From Pseudomonadota bacterium (GTDB taxonomy: Bacteria > Desulfobacterota > Desulfovibrionia > Desulfovibrionales > Desulfovibrionaceae), in assembly GCA_023453335.1 (NCBI GenBank), contig JAEXTU010000375.1, forward strand, positions 1 through 5,079: a stretch of DNA of 5,079 nt. Reading direction: 5' to 3'. Both the position numbers and the translations under genes were made by a program. The notes beneath the pieces are model-generated. The model ran no database searches. It was not told the origin of the DNA and saw nothing but the letters and a program-made list of their open reading frames with translations. The number at the start of each line of letters is the position of its first letter. The stretch's first letter is position 1. This document shows positions 1 to 5,079 of this stretch, piece by piece.

Positions 1-1
1 C

Positions 2-37
2 GGCCGCGGCGGCGATCGCGGCGGCGAGCGGCGCTAA
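2..37 (+). CDS. Probable C-terminal tail of an upstream gene, Arg/Gly-rich
   Basis: Reading from base 2 gives eleven codons, GRGGDRGGERR, and then a TAA stop at 35-37. Only this fragment is in the window. RGG-type tails are common at the C-terminus of bacterial RNA-binding proteins (RRM proteins, DEAD-box RNA helicases), so such a gene is a reasonable guess, but no domain can be seen. The terminator at 58-91 starts about 20 bases after this stop, which supports a plus-strand gene ending here. The other two plus frames also stop before or inside the terminator (TGA at 45-47 after an Ala-rich stretch; TGA at 67-69 after an Arg/Pro-rich stretch), so the frame choice is not certain. Confidence 0.4.
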   Translation, partial: GRGGDRGGERR

Positions 38-57
38 CCCGACCTGAACCGACCAGC

Positions 58-91
58 AGGCCCCCCTGACCACCCGGTCCGGGGGGCCTTT
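58..91 (+). terminator. Intrinsic terminator of the upstream plus-strand gene
   Basis: A 9-bp stem pairs AGGCCCCCC (58-66) with GGGGGGCCT (81-89). After a single T/C mismatch it continues with GACC (68-71) pairing GGTC (76-79) around an ACCC loop. A short run of three T follows (89-91). The stem is very stable and sits about 20 bases after the likely stop codon at 37. The T-run is short, but the stem strength makes this a good Rho-independent terminator. It isolates the PilZ gene from upstream transcription. Confidence 0.8.
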
Positions 92-214
92 GCGTTGCGG
101 CCGGCAGGTTCGCACGGAATACGTGGCGGTTCTGGACCCGGGTTTGCCTAACCCCGCGGGACGGACCCACGCCGGGCGCGGGACCGCCCCGGGCCGCTCC
201 AAACGCCCGAGGCA

Positions 215-243
215 TTGTCAGCGCCCCGCTTCGACCGTATTAT
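215..243 (+). promoter_or_regulatory. Predicted sigma70-type promoter of the PilZ gene
   Basis: TTGTCA at 215-220 matches the -35 consensus at 5 of 6 bases, and TATTAT at 238-243 matches the -10 consensus at 5 of 6. The spacer is exactly 17 bases. Transcription would start near 250, leaving a leader of a little over 20 bases before the ATG at 273. This is one of the few AT-rich patches in the intergenic stretch 92-272, which otherwise shows no gene. The promoter lies inside the longer open frame that extends upstream of 273, which argues against any start further upstream. Confidence 0.65.
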
Positions 244-262
244 CTCCGGTATACGACCGCGC

Positions 263-267
263 GGGAG
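263..267 (+). promoter_or_regulatory. Ribosome binding site deciding the PilZ start
   Basis: GGGAG lies five bases before the ATG at 273. The same open frame continues back to a TTG at 90, but that start would lie inside the terminator and ahead of the predicted promoter. This site therefore favours 273 as the start. Confidence 0.6.
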
Positions 268-272
268 CAGGC

Positions 273-1307
273 ATGGCCGCCCTTTTCGACCTCATCCTCC
301 GCCTGGCCGGGGCGCCGCTGCCCATGGCCAAGGACCTGGACCTGGGCTTCAAGGACTGGAGCGCCCTGCCCCAGGCCTGGGGGTTCATCCAGGACCTGGC
401 CTACGCCACGGTCGGGGCCATGGTCCTGTGGGGGCTGTTCAAGCTCGTGTACCGCAAGGTGCGGGAGAGGATCGACGACATCCCCGGCCGCCTGGCCAGG
501 GAGGCACGACGGGTGCTCCAGGTGGCCCTGGACCGCCGCAGCAAGGTGGACCTGTCCATGGGCACGGGCAAGTCCGCACCCTGCTCCATCCTGAGCCTGA
601 CCAAGGACACCGTGGTCCTGGAGGCCCCGGCCTACACCAAGATCGGCCAGGACGTGGTGGGCAAGACCGCGGAATGCTTCTTCAAGATCCCCGGCGAACC
701 CTACGGCTCCCACTGGGATTTCTACCGGTTCCGGGGCGAGGTCCTAAGCCTGGTCCCGGGCCAGGACCAGAACAAGGTGATCACCCTCACCCTGCCCAGC
801 GAGGTGGACCCTGGCCAGAAGCGCCGCTTCTTCCGGCTGAGCCCGCCCCGCCAGCTGGTCTCCCGCCTGGCGGCCTGGCCCGGCGCCTTCACCGACAGCA
901 AGATCCGGGAGCTGCCCAAGCCCAACCTCAAGTTCAAGCTGGGCGGGGAAGCCCACTCCCGCCTGGCCAACATCTCGGCCGGCGGCCTGCTCCTGGACGT
1001 GGAGCGGAGCGTCCTGGCCCGCTCCGGCCTGCCCCTGGAAAAGGGCGACGTCTGGCTCTTCCTGGTCTCGGTCCAGGACCCGGCCAACGACGAACGCCTG
1101 GACTGGTGGCTGCAGGCCAGCCTGGTCAACCTGCTGGAGGGCATTCCCGGCCGCCTGGAACTGGCGTTCCGGCTCACCGGGTTCGCCGACGCGCTGGAGA
1201 ACGGGTCCCCGGCCTGGCAGCCCATTCCCGAGGAAGGGGTGGAGGTCATCGCCTCCTGGGTGTTCCTGCGCAGCATGGAACTGGCCCGGGAGGGCAAGAT
1301 CGACTAG
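273..1307 (+). CDS. Membrane-anchored PilZ-domain protein (YcgR-like)
   Basis: 344 residues. A hydrophobic segment at about 42-60 (after an amphipathic start) is followed by RKVRER, so the protein is likely anchored in the inner membrane with the bulk in the cytoplasm. Residues about 88-180 form a beta-rich N-terminal module resembling the PilZN/YcgR-N type. The PilZ domain follows: an Arg cluster KRRFFR at 183-188 (the RxxxR cyclic di-GMP motif, R184 and R188) and NISAGG at 233-238 (the [D/N]xSxxG motif, N233, S235, G238). Both motifs are intact, so cyclic di-GMP binding is expected. The roughly 45 residues between them form a longer linker than in compact PilZ domains. The C-terminal segment ASWVFLRSMELAREG resembles the closing helix of YcgR-type proteins. 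It has its own promoter and terminator-isolated upstream side. YcgR proteins brake flagella, but the target here is unknown; the domain call is firm and the role is inferred. Confidence 0.88.
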   Translation: MAALFDLILRLAGAPLPMAKDLDLGFKDWSALPQAWGFIQDLAYATVGAMVLWGLFKLVYRKVRERIDDIPGRLAREARRVLQVALDRRSKVDLSMGTGKSAPCSILSLTKDTVVLEAPAYTKIGQDVVGKTAECFFKIPGEPYGSHWDFYRFRGEVLSLVPGQDQNKVITLTLPSEVDPGQKRRFFRLSPPRQLVSRLAAWPGAFTDSKIRELPKPNLKFKLGGEAHSRLANISAGGLLLDVERSVLARSGLPLEKGDVWLFLVSVQDPANDERLDWWLQASLVNLLEGIPGRLELAFRLTGFADALENGSPAWQPIPEEGVEVIASWVFLRSMELAREGKID

Positions 1308-1813
1308 CCGGCCCGGCCCGGGCGCAGCCCCAGCTTCAGCACCAGCTTCCGGGATATCAGCTCCCGGCCGTAGCGGTCGTCCCGGGCCTCCTCGGCCTGA
1401 ACGAACCCGGCCCGGTCGTACAGGGCGCGGGCCGCGTGCAGCCCGGCAAAGGTCCAGAGAAAGACCTCGGCCACGCCCTGGTCGCGGCAGTGCTCTAGGG
1501 CCAGCGTGAGGAGCCGCTTGCCCAGGCCGCGGCCTGCGGCCTGCGGGCCGGCGATGAACCAGCGCACCTGGGCCTTGCCCGGCTCGACCCCCAGGTCCGC
1601 GGCCAGGAACATGGCCAGCCTCCCCGCCTCCCGCACCGACCATGCCCCGTCCCGGCCCGGGGCGAAGCGCAGGGCGAACTCGGCCAGGCCTTTGGCCACG
1701 TATGCCTCAAAGGCCACGGGCAGGCCCCACTCCCGGGCATAATACTCCCCGTGCAGGGTCGCCACCTCGCCGATGAGCCCGGGCGTGAATCCCGCCACCA
1801 CATCCTGTTCCAT
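1304..1813 (-). CDS. GNAT family N-acetyltransferase
   Basis: 169 residues. The family transfers the acetyl group of acetyl-CoA to an amine. The hallmark motif A is clear: strand VRWFIAG (83-89) followed by QAAGRGLG (91-98), the Q/RxxGxG/A pyrophosphate loop (Q91, G94, G96). Motif B is seen in VFLWTFAGLHAARALYDRAGF (117-137), with the usual LY and GF near the end of the fold. The N-terminus has helices of the FTPGLIGEV...LHGEYYAREWG type, which I associate with GNAT domains that also occur fused to MarR regulators; here the domain stands alone. Its substrate cannot be told. The ATG at 1813 is the only upstream candidate before non-start codons; its leader is a run of seven G four bases before the ATG, not a normal Shine-Dalgarno. 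GTG codons 5 and 6, preceded by AGGA, are an alternative start. It follows a terminator, so it may not belong to the upstream unit. Confidence 0.85.
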   Translation of the reverse strand: MEQDVVAGFTPGLIGEVATLHGEYYAREWGLPVAFEAYVAKGLAEFALRFAPGRDGAWSVREAGRLAMFLAADLGVEPGKAQVRWFIAGPQAAGRGLGKRLLTLALEHCRDQGVAEVFLWTFAGLHAARALYDRAGFVQAEEARDDRYGRELISRKLVLKLGLRPGRAG

Positions 1814-1838
1814 GCCGCCCCCCCGGGGTCCGGAGATG

Positions 1839-1871
1839 AAAAGGCCCGCGCCGGGCTTCCCGACGCGGGCC
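1839..1871 (-). terminator. Intrinsic terminator after the lipoprotein gene
   Basis: On the minus strand GGCCCGCG (1871-1864) pairs with CGCGGGCC (1850-1843). A T-G wobble and an inner CGGG/CCCG stem extend it around a three-base AAG loop, making an almost continuous 13-bp stem. TTTT follows (1842-1839). It begins 16 bases after the lipoprotein TAA, as expected for a Rho-independent terminator. It ends the presumed TPR protein-Memo-lipoprotein unit and stands 25 bases ahead of the acetyltransferase ATG. Confidence 0.85.
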
Positions 1872-1887
1872 GCGTGCCCTATCGACG

Positions 1888-2631
1888 TTACTTCTTCACC
1901 GGCTCCGGGTCCGAAACCGGGACGGTGTAGCTCTCCAGGGTTGCGCCGTTGCGGACCACGAGTTTGAGCTGGCTGACGCCCTTGCCCGCGGGCAGGTAGA
2001 CGTAACCCACCTTGGTGTAGTCGCGGGGGAGCTGGTCGTCGGTCCACATGTAGGTGCGCAGCTCGTCGCGCACCACGGACTTGAGCTTCATGTCCGACTC
2101 CACGCCCCCGTAAACGCCGCCGGCCATGGCCCCGGCCGCGCCGCCGATCACCGCGCCCTTCCACATGTTATCGCCGCCGCCGATGGCCCCGAGCAGCGCG
2201 CCCAGGCCCGCGCCCAGCATCGCGCCCAGGGCGCCGGTGCGGGCCGCGTTGCTGGCGTCGGTCTTAAAGGATTCCGAGGCGAAGACCCGGCGGGTGGCCA
2301 CTTCCAGGTTGTAGGCCAGGTACTCGCCGTCGGACCCCACCCCACGGATCTCGTTGGGGCTCACGGTCGGGGCGATGCCCCCGTGGTTCTTGATCACCAG
2401 GTAGACCGGGTACAGGCCCGAGGCCGCATAATTCAGCCCCTGGCCGGGGTAGACGTAGCCCACCGCGGCGATATCGTAGTTGTCGGTTTTCACCGCGCCG
2501 GGCACGGTGGAGGGGTCGGCCACCCGCCGCGGCTGCGGCAGGGGTGCGGTGGAAGCGCAGGACCAGACGAAGAGTTGCAGGGCGATGAGGGCCAGGACGC
2601 CCCCCCGCCGGACCAGCGATTTCGTGTTCAT
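1888..2631 (-). CDS. Glycine-zipper lipoprotein, probably outer membrane
   Basis: 247 residues. The N-terminus is a lipoprotein signal: MNTKSLVRRGG, a hydrophobic stretch (11-22) and a lipobox VWSC with Cys25; Trp at -2 is unusual. Ala at +2 predicts sorting to the outer membrane. A glycine zipper occupies about 133-175 (GALGAMLGAGLGALLG, then GAVIGGAAGAMAGGVYGG), two hydrophobic Gly/Ala arms joined by GGGDNMWK, of the kind that inserts into or packs on membranes. On either side lie two related segments, VGYVYPGQG (57-65) and VGYVYLPAGKG (208-218), each followed by a strand ending in LVIKN or LVVRN. The start at 2631 is chosen for the AAGGAA site and proper signal peptide; an ATG at 2664 would add 11 residues without a good binding site. 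It is 42 bases downstream of the Memo gene and followed by a terminator. Function unknown; a role in envelope structure is inference. Confidence 0.85.
   Translation of the reverse strand: MNTKSLVRRGGVLALIALQLFVWSCASTAPLPQPRRVADPSTVPGAVKTDNYDIAAVGYVYPGQGLNYAASGLYPVYLVIKNHGGIAPTVSPNEIRGVGSDGEYLAYNLEVATRRVFASESFKTDASNAARTGALGAMLGAGLGALLGAIGGGDNMWKGAVIGGAAGAMAGGVYGGVESDMKLKSVVRDELRTYMWTDDQLPRDYTKVGYVYLPAGKGVSQLKLVVRNGATLESYTVPVSDPEPVKK
1942..2010 (-). repeat. Second copy of internal VGYVY repeat in the lipoprotein
   Basis: Codons 208-230. It opens with the DNA GTGGGTTACGTCTACC (2010-1995), identical at 15 of 16 bases to the start of the first copy (2463-2448). At protein level VGYVY, a Gly-containing turn and a hydrophobic strand LKLVVRNGA are shared with the first copy. 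Confidence 0.55.
2107..2235 (-). other. Region encoding the glycine zipper
   Basis: Codons 133-175 of the lipoprotein encode two Gly/Ala-rich hydrophobic arms separated by a short polar turn (GGGDNMWK). Gly recurs every three to four residues, giving the GxxxG spacing that allows close helix packing. The stretch appears inserted between the two related VGYVY half-domains. Confidence 0.7.
2383..2463 (-). repeat. First copy of internal VGYVY repeat in the lipoprotein
   Basis: Codons 57-83. It opens with GTGGGCTACGTCTACC (2463-2448), one base different from the second copy. VGYVY is followed by a PGQG turn, a short insertion, and a hydrophobic strand VYLVIKN equivalent to LKLVVRN of the second copy. 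Confidence 0.55.
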
Positions 2632-2636
2632 GGCAG

Positions 2637-2642
2637 TTCCTT
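2637..2642 (-). promoter_or_regulatory. Ribosome binding site of the lipoprotein
   Basis: On the minus strand AAGGAA stands five bases before the ATG at 2631 (AAGGA with a six-base spacer), a good Shine-Dalgarno site, and it decides this start over the ATG at 2664. A small stem-loop GGGT-GATT-ACCC (2654-2643) ends exactly where this site begins. Confidence 0.75.
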
Positions 2643-2673
2643 GGGTAATCACCCGGTGTTGCATGGCAAGCGC

Positions 2674-3501
2674 TCAGTTCACCAGAATGCCGGCATAGCC
2701 CACCACGCGGCGGTAGTCGCCGCTGGCCTGGCCCGAGGTGGCGTAGGCCGCCAGGCGGGCCGAAGCCGCGCCCAGCTCCCGGGCCAGGGCCAGACCCAGG
2801 GTCATGGGCAGGACCCCGCACATGCTGATGCCGTGCCGACGGACGACCTCATACAACCGGGCGGGGTCCAGGTCCAGCATGGGCGCGATGGCCAGCCCGT
2901 CCCGCTCCTTGGCCTGCTCGTGGGACACGTAGTGGCTCATGTCCGAGCTGACCACGATGGAGACCGGCCGGCCCAGGTTCCGCAGCACCGCGGCCAGATT
3001 GGCGCCCACTTCCAGGAGGGCCTGGGGATTGCGTTCGGCCACCGCCACCGGCACCATGGAAAGGGCGGGATTGCGGACCTGGAGGAATGGCAGCACCACC
3101 TCCAGGGAGTGCTCCATGAGATGGGCGGCCACGTCCGCGACCAGGCGGGGCTCCGCGGCCAGCATCCGGCCGGCCAGGTCCTGGTCCACGGCCACCGGGC
3201 CCAGGGGGGTGAACCAGCGGCCCGCGGGCCAGACCGCCAGGGAGCGGCCCTGTCCGGTGTGGTTGGGGCCGAGCAGGAGCACGGTGTCGGCCAGGCGGGC
3301 CTGGGCCAGGGTCTGGCCCGCCACCCCGCCGGAATAGACGTACCCGGCGTGGGGCACCATGGCCAGCAGGGTGAGCGACTCCGCCCCGGCAGCCTCCTGA
3401 GCCGAGGGTTGGGCCGGGGCCAGGTAGCGCCGAACCTCCTCGGCCAGGCCGCGGGTCGAGCCGGGGTAGAACTGCCCGGCCACCACAGGTTGCCTGTCCA
3501 T
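2674..3501 (-). CDS. amrB: Memo-family protein, AmmeMemoRadiSam system protein B
   Basis: 275 residues, close to the usual family length. The family (human MEMO1 and its bacterial and archaeal relatives) has a fold like extradiol dioxygenases (LigB type). Visible family signatures are VAGQFYPG (7-14), PHAGYVYSG (50-58), LGPNHTG (77-83), EHSLEVVLPFLQ (130-141), SSDMSHY (185-191), MCG (227-229) and TSGQASGDYRRVVGYAG (255-271). H51, H81 and C228 line up with His49, His81 and Cys244, the metal site of human MEMO1, and D187 and H190 are also kept, so the active site looks complete. The start has a strong AGGAGG site at 3512-3507. In many prokaryotes this protein goes with an AMMECR1-domain protein and a radical-SAM protein; neither is in this window. 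It sits 57 bases after the TPR gene and 42 before the lipoprotein, so probably co-transcribed. The reaction is not established; the family call is firm. Confidence 0.93.
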   Translation of the reverse strand: MDRQPVVAGQFYPGSTRGLAEEVRRYLAPAQPSAQEAAGAESLTLLAMVPHAGYVYSGGVAGQTLAQARLADTVLLLGPNHTGQGRSLAVWPAGRWFTPLGPVAVDQDLAGRMLAAEPRLVADVAAHLMEHSLEVVLPFLQVRNPALSMVPVAVAERNPQALLEVGANLAAVLRNLGRPVSIVVSSDMSHYVSHEQAKERDGLAIAPMLDLDPARLYEVVRRHGISMCGVLPMTLGLALARELGAASARLAAYATSGQASGDYRRVVGYAGILVN

Positions 3502-3506
3502 AGAGC

Positions 3507-3512
3507 CCTCCT
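3507..3512 (-). promoter_or_regulatory. Ribosome binding site of the Memo gene
   Basis: On the minus strand AGGAGG lies five bases before the ATG at 3501, a perfect Shine-Dalgarno core. A five-pair stem CGGGA/TCCCG (3528-3524 with 3517-3513, six-base loop) ends immediately before it. Confidence 0.8.
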
Positions 3513-3558
3513 CGGGATATTCGTCCCGGATTGCCTCCAGGTTACACCAGGCCGCGGG

Positions 3559-5079
3559 CTATTGGAAGTTGGAGCGCGGCGCGTATTCCTGGGCCGCTTG
3601 CTCCAGGGAGGAGGACTGCAGTTCGGAGGAAGCCATGCGGCCGTAGAGGCTTCCGGGCGCGGACCTGGCTAGGTCGGCCAGGGTCTCCCGCCAGGCCTTC
3701 TCGTCCCCGTTCTGGCGGTAGAGCCCGGCCAGGCGGTAGCGGTAGGCGGGCCAGCCGGGATCGCTCTTGGTCACGTACTCGCCATACTGCCGGGCCCAGT
3801 TCAGGGCCTCCTGGGGCCGGGCCGAGCGCTCGGTCACGTCCACCAGGATGGCCAGGCTGTCCTTGACCTTGCCCGGGTCGTCCCCGGTCTCCAGGAGCAG
3901 GGTGTAGGCGTCCTGGGCGTATTCGTAGGCGGTCTTGAGGTCCTCCCGGGACACCGCGTCCTGGGCCAGGAAATAGGTGGCGTAGGCCTTCTGCCGGCGG
4001 TCCAGGTTGGGGTCCTGCCCCAGCCTCTGCCACAGGGGCCGGGCCAGATCGGGCTGGTGCAGGTTCTCGTGGGCCAGGGCCAGGGCGTAGTTCAGCTCCC
4101 GCTTGTACTCCGGGGCCATGTCCCAGTTCTTGGCCACGCTGGCCAACTCCACCACCTTGTCCCAGTTCTGGTTGTCCACGAACACGCCCACGGCCAGGCC
4201 CATGGCCAGCTCCGAGAACTGGGGCACCTGGTTGCTGCCCAGGAAGGGCCGCACCATGTCCAGGGCCAGTTCGGTCCGGCCGCCCTTCCACAAGGCCAGA
4301 CCCAGGGAGAGACGGGTCTGGTCGTCCAGTTCGTCCACCCCCTCGCGAACAAAGGGATACTGGTCGTAGAGAGCCACCACCGGGCCGTAGCCCTGCTCCC
4401 GCATGTAGGTGGCGGTGGCCCGCTCGAAGGCCTTGAGCCCGGCCTTGCGCGCCCGCTCCTTGAGGTCGCTCTTCGGGAACTTGCCGTAGAACTCGCTGAT
4501 GGCCTTGAGCGCGTCCAGGTTCTTGTTGTCCCACATGTACCAGATGGCCAGCTTGAGTTGGGCCAGTGGGGCCAGGGGGCTCTCGGCGTGCTTGTCGATG
4601 ATCTCCCGGTACAGCTCCACCGGCCGCTTGTTGAAGGGCCGGTCGAAGACCGAGAACATGTCCTGGGCCGTGGGCTGGTCGTAGATGCCCTCCTCGGCCA
4701 GGCGCATGCGGGAGATGAGGCCGCCCTCCTTGTCCGGGTACTGCTCGGCGGCCTTGTCGTAGATATCCTTGGCCGCACGGAAGGACCTGCTCTCCACGTA
4801 GATGTCGCCGATGCGGGCCAGGACCACGTCCGCGTCGTCGCCGCCCGGGGCCAGGTTGTAGTAGACCCAGTAGTCGTCCTTGGCCTTTTTCCAGTCCTTG
4901 TTGGCAAAGGCCACGTCGCCGGACAGGCGGAGGATGGGCGGATATTCCACGTAAAAGCGCGGCCAGCGCTTCTCAATGAAGTCCACGATCTGGGCGGCCT
5001 GCTTGTCGTAGCCCAGGTGGCGCAGGGACTGGGCCAGGCTCACCGAGGACTCCCGCACGAACTTGGAGTCGGGATACAT
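3559..5079 (-). CDS. C-terminal part of a TPR-like helical-repeat protein
   Basis: 506 residues are visible and the frame is open to the window edge. The ATG at 5079 is the edge itself, and the protein opens in mid-repeat (YPDSKF is a typical end of a TPR helix pair), so the true start is outside. Nearly the whole chain is paired amphipathic helices. The clearest TPR-like units are about 50-79 (LSGDVAFANKDWKKAKDDY), 85-118 (ARIGDIYVESRSFRAAKDIY, ending in EQYP), 171-204 (LAIWYMWDNKNLDALKAI, ending in KFPKS), 366-399 and 443-477 (YRLAGLYRQNGDEKAW, ending in SAPGS). The A-x-x-A and closing YP/FPKS pattern is like that of BamD/YbgF-type TPR proteins. No membrane segment is seen here; whether it is exported depends on the missing N-terminus. 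TPR arrays hold protein complexes together. It is first in a likely unit with the Memo and lipoprotein genes. Partner and role are unknown. Confidence 0.85.
   Translation of the reverse strand: MYPDSKFVRESSVSLAQSLRHLGYDKQAAQIVDFIEKRWPRFYVEYPPILRLSGDVAFANKDWKKAKDDYWVYYNLAPGGDDADVVLARIGDIYVESRSFRAAKDIYDKAAEQYPDKEGGLISRMRLAEEGIYDQPTAQDMFSVFDRPFNKRPVELYREIIDKHAESPLAPLAQLKLAIWYMWDNKNLDALKAISEFYGKFPKSDLKERARKAGLKAFERATATYMREQGYGPVVALYDQYPFVREGVDELDDQTRLSLGLALWKGGRTELALDMVRPFLGSNQVPQFSELAMGLAVGVFVDNQNWDKVVELASVAKNWDMAPEYKRELNYALALAHENLHQPDLARPLWQRLGQDPNLDRRQKAYATYFLAQDAVSREDLKTAYEYAQDAYTLLLETGDDPGKVKDSLAILVDVTERSARPQEALNWARQYGEYVTKSDPGWPAYRYRLAGLYRQNGDEKAWRETLADLARSAPGSLYGRMASSELQSSSLEQAAQEYAPRSNFQ

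Noticed and set aside
140..154. Short inverted repeat GGGTT/AACCC in the intergenic stretch
   Set aside because: A 5-bp stem with a five-base loop, without a T-run or any gene-related placement, is expected by chance.
90..272. Upstream extension of the PilZ frame, 61 extra codons from a TTG
   Set aside because: It starts inside the terminator, contains the predicted promoter, and has no hydrophobic or conserved features. The ATG at 273 has a binding site.
215..1498. A 427-codon plus-strand frame overlapping the PilZ gene
   Set aside because: Its product is mostly Gly, Pro, Arg and His, it begins in the promoter region, and the PilZ frame over the same DNA carries conserved motifs.
744..1643. 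A 299-codon minus-strand frame across the PilZ and acetyltransferase genes
   Set aside because: It is a low-complexity translation with no family signature, overlapping two supported genes.
1818..1824. Run of seven C (G on the minus strand) as a phase-variation tract
   Set aside because: Seven bases is short for slipped-strand switching and homopolymers of this size are common in GC-rich DNA. It lies in a leader, not in a coding frame. It is kept only as part of the odd leader of the acetyltransferase.
1814..2164. Upstream extension of the acetyltransferase frame into the lipoprotein gene
   Set aside because: The extension is Arg/Gly-rich noise, runs through the terminator and overlaps the lipoprotein in another frame. 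The recognisable protein begins at 1813.
2383..3672. A 429-codon open frame on the plus strand opposite the Memo gene and part of the lipoprotein gene
   Set aside because: It is opposite two clearly recognisable genes. Its translation is low-complexity Gly/His/Gln/Arg without any domain, which is what the complement of GC-biased codons gives.
3542..4534. A 330-codon minus-strand frame overlapping the TPR gene in another register
   Set aside because: Its translation is Gly/Pro/Ala/Arg-rich without a fold, while the overlapping frame gives coherent TPR-like helices through to its stop at 3559.

Overview
The window is GC-rich throughout, with third codon positions almost always G or C. It reads as a piece of bacterial chromosome from a Gram-negative organism: it has a lipobox lipoprotein predicted to be outer-membrane sorted, a PilZ protein, and a Memo-family protein. 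The protein styles would fit a deltaproteobacterial sulfate reducer (Desulfovibrionales-like), but that assignment is a family-level impression without a search behind it. There are no RNA genes, mobile elements, CRISPR arrays or phage genes.

Layout. Bases 2-37 probably hold the last codons of an upstream plus-strand gene with an Arg/Gly-rich tail, followed by a strong intrinsic terminator (58-91). After a short intergenic stretch, a good sigma70-type promoter (215-243) drives a 344-residue membrane-anchored PilZ protein (273-1307, plus). Everything after that is on the minus strand. Reading in transcription order from the right edge: the C-terminal 506 residues of a large helical-repeat (TPR-like) protein (3559-5079, 5' end outside the window), a Memo-family protein (AmmeMemoRadiSam protein B, 2674-3501), a glycine-zipper lipoprotein (1888-2631), an intrinsic terminator (1839-1871), and a GNAT acetyltransferase (1304-1813). 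The stop codon of the acetyltransferase overlaps the PilZ stop codon inside one CTAG.

How the genes fit together. TPR protein, Memo protein and lipoprotein lie head to tail with gaps of 57 and 42 bases, and the first strong terminator comes just after the lipoprotein, so they look like one transcription unit. The PilZ gene is a separate, self-contained unit that would respond to cyclic di-GMP at the inner membrane. The acetyltransferase sits beyond the terminator and its expression is unclear. No compelling new multi-gene system is visible. The most distinctive items are the lipoprotein, whose glycine zipper is flanked by two copies of a VGYVY-type motif, the Memo gene without AMMECR1 or radical-SAM partners in view, and small hairpins directly abutting the ribosome binding sites of the two downstream genes of the minus-strand unit.
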